Shown one piece after another: positions 63,647 to 64,000 of a stretch of DNA of 64,000 bases. The translations under genes were made by a program, and so were the position numbers. The stretch comes from Salinimonas lutimaris (GTDB taxonomy: Bacteria > Pseudomonadota > Gammaproteobacteria > Enterobacterales > Alteromonadaceae), in contig NZ_CP036536.1 of assembly GCF_005222225.1 (NCBI RefSeq), forward strand, positions 582,001 to 646,000, written 5' to 3'. Below the pieces are notes generated by a model. It saw nothing but the letters and a program-made list of their open reading frames with translations, was not told the DNA's origin and did not search any database. The stretch's first letter is position 1; each line of letters starts with the position of its first letter.

Positions 63647-63960
63647 TGCTTTAATTTGCCCAGCGTTTCCAGCATCAGCTGAATTTTATTAACCAGGCCT
63701 GGCAGGGCGGCTTTAGCCTGTTCCTCGTCCTGCTCTTTAAGCGCCTGCCAGTCTTCAGTGATCTCCTGAACATACGGCGTAAACCGTTTAGACTGGGTGC
63801 GAAACCCACTGCCATCGGCAAAGATCGCCGAGAATTTGCCCTGCTGATTCTGTTGCAGCGCGTTAAGTTTATTGTCTGCATCCACCGCCTTACGATAAAG
63901 GGTCTGGATGGTTTCCTGAAGTTGGTCGTGAACCGCTTGCATGGCGTCGTTTCCCATCAT
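63637..63960 (-). CDS. Small helical hypothetical protein, possibly PriC-like
   Basis: 107 residues, entirely helical-looking and rich in Gln, Lys and Ala, with no signal peptide. The centre, FSAIFADGSGFRTQSKRFTPYVQEITEDWQAL, loosely recalls the primosomal PriC family pattern of a short hydrophobic core followed by YxxEI, but the match is weak. I would treat it as unknown. Two adjacent ATGs (63960 and 63957) are possible starts; neither has a good Shine-Dalgarno. Its 3' end abuts the 432-residue gene. Confidence 0.5.
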   Translation of the reverse strand: MMGNDAMQAVHDQLQETIQTLYRKAVDADNKLNALQQNQQGKFSAIFADGSGFRTQSKRFTPYVQEITEDWQALKEQDEEQAKAALPGLVNKIQLMLETLGKLKQAT

Positions 63961-64000
63961 TGTCTAAAGTTAACGTGTGCATAGCCGATAACCTGAAAAG

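Overview
The window reads as a chromosomal segment of a marine gammaproteobacterium of the Alteromonadales, most likely Alteromonadaceae. The basis is the protein sequences plus gene orders shared with Escherichia coli and its relatives: ftsB-ispD-ispF-truD-surE-pcm-nlpD-rpoS, rppH-ptsP-(insert)-lgt-thyA, rapA-rluA, and tolC divergent from nudF-yqiB-cpdA-yqiA-parE. Coding density is high on both strands. I see no tRNA, rRNA, CRISPR array, insertion sequence or integrase.

Layout. 1-3.9 kb: the 5' end of a HlyD-type secretion adaptor running off the left edge, and a large secreted beta-propeller/amidohydrolase. 3.9-10.4 kb: a minus-strand housekeeping and stress cluster (ftsB to rpoS) with a YqaA-type membrane protein inserted between pcm and nlpD. 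10.4-13.9 kb: an AsmA-like envelope protein and a Cache-domain chemoreceptor. 14.2-18.0 kb: putA. 18.1-22.3 kb: ygiM, a CYTH-CHAD triphosphatase, a membrane-anchored AraC-like regulator and mutH. 22.4-27.9 kb: rppH, ptsP, a TSUP permease, lgt and thyA. 27.9-32.1 kb: a receiver-CheC phosphatase and a diguanylate cyclase, facing a hybrid histidine kinase tail to tail. 32.1-44.5 kb: ampG, two little-known genes, rluA, rapA, a PIN-PhoH ATPase, a transglutaminase-like protein, cysG and deaD. 44.7-48.7 kb: a PrsT-like TPR lipoprotein, a voltage-gated cation channel and a 58-residue small ORF. 48.7-54.8 kb: tolC and the nudF-parE run. 54.9-61.3 kb: a 1504-residue CheB-CheR-PAS-GGDEF-EAL protein, a phytochrome photosensory module with no output domain, and an antisense GGDEF relic. 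61.5-64 kb: a HAD phosphatase and two convergent genes of unknown function.

The most unusual locus is 54.9-61.3 kb. A complete chromophore-binding phytochrome core (PAS-GAF-PHY) stops right after PHY and sits 22 bp behind a protein that joins methylesterase, methyltransferase, three PAS-type sensors, a diguanylate cyclase and a c-di-GMP phosphodiesterase. The sequence suggests a red/far-red sensor acting in trans on c-di-GMP turnover; that link is inference. Together with the REC-CheC/cyclase/hybrid-kinase locus at 28-32 kb and the chemoreceptor at 12-14 kb, the window is rich in c-di-GMP and chemotaxis-like signalling. Other points: a cation channel whose filter resembles engineered calcium-selective bacterial channels, a thymidylate synthase with an insertion beside its active site, and several gene pairs that meet tail to tail with 0-1 bp between stop codons.
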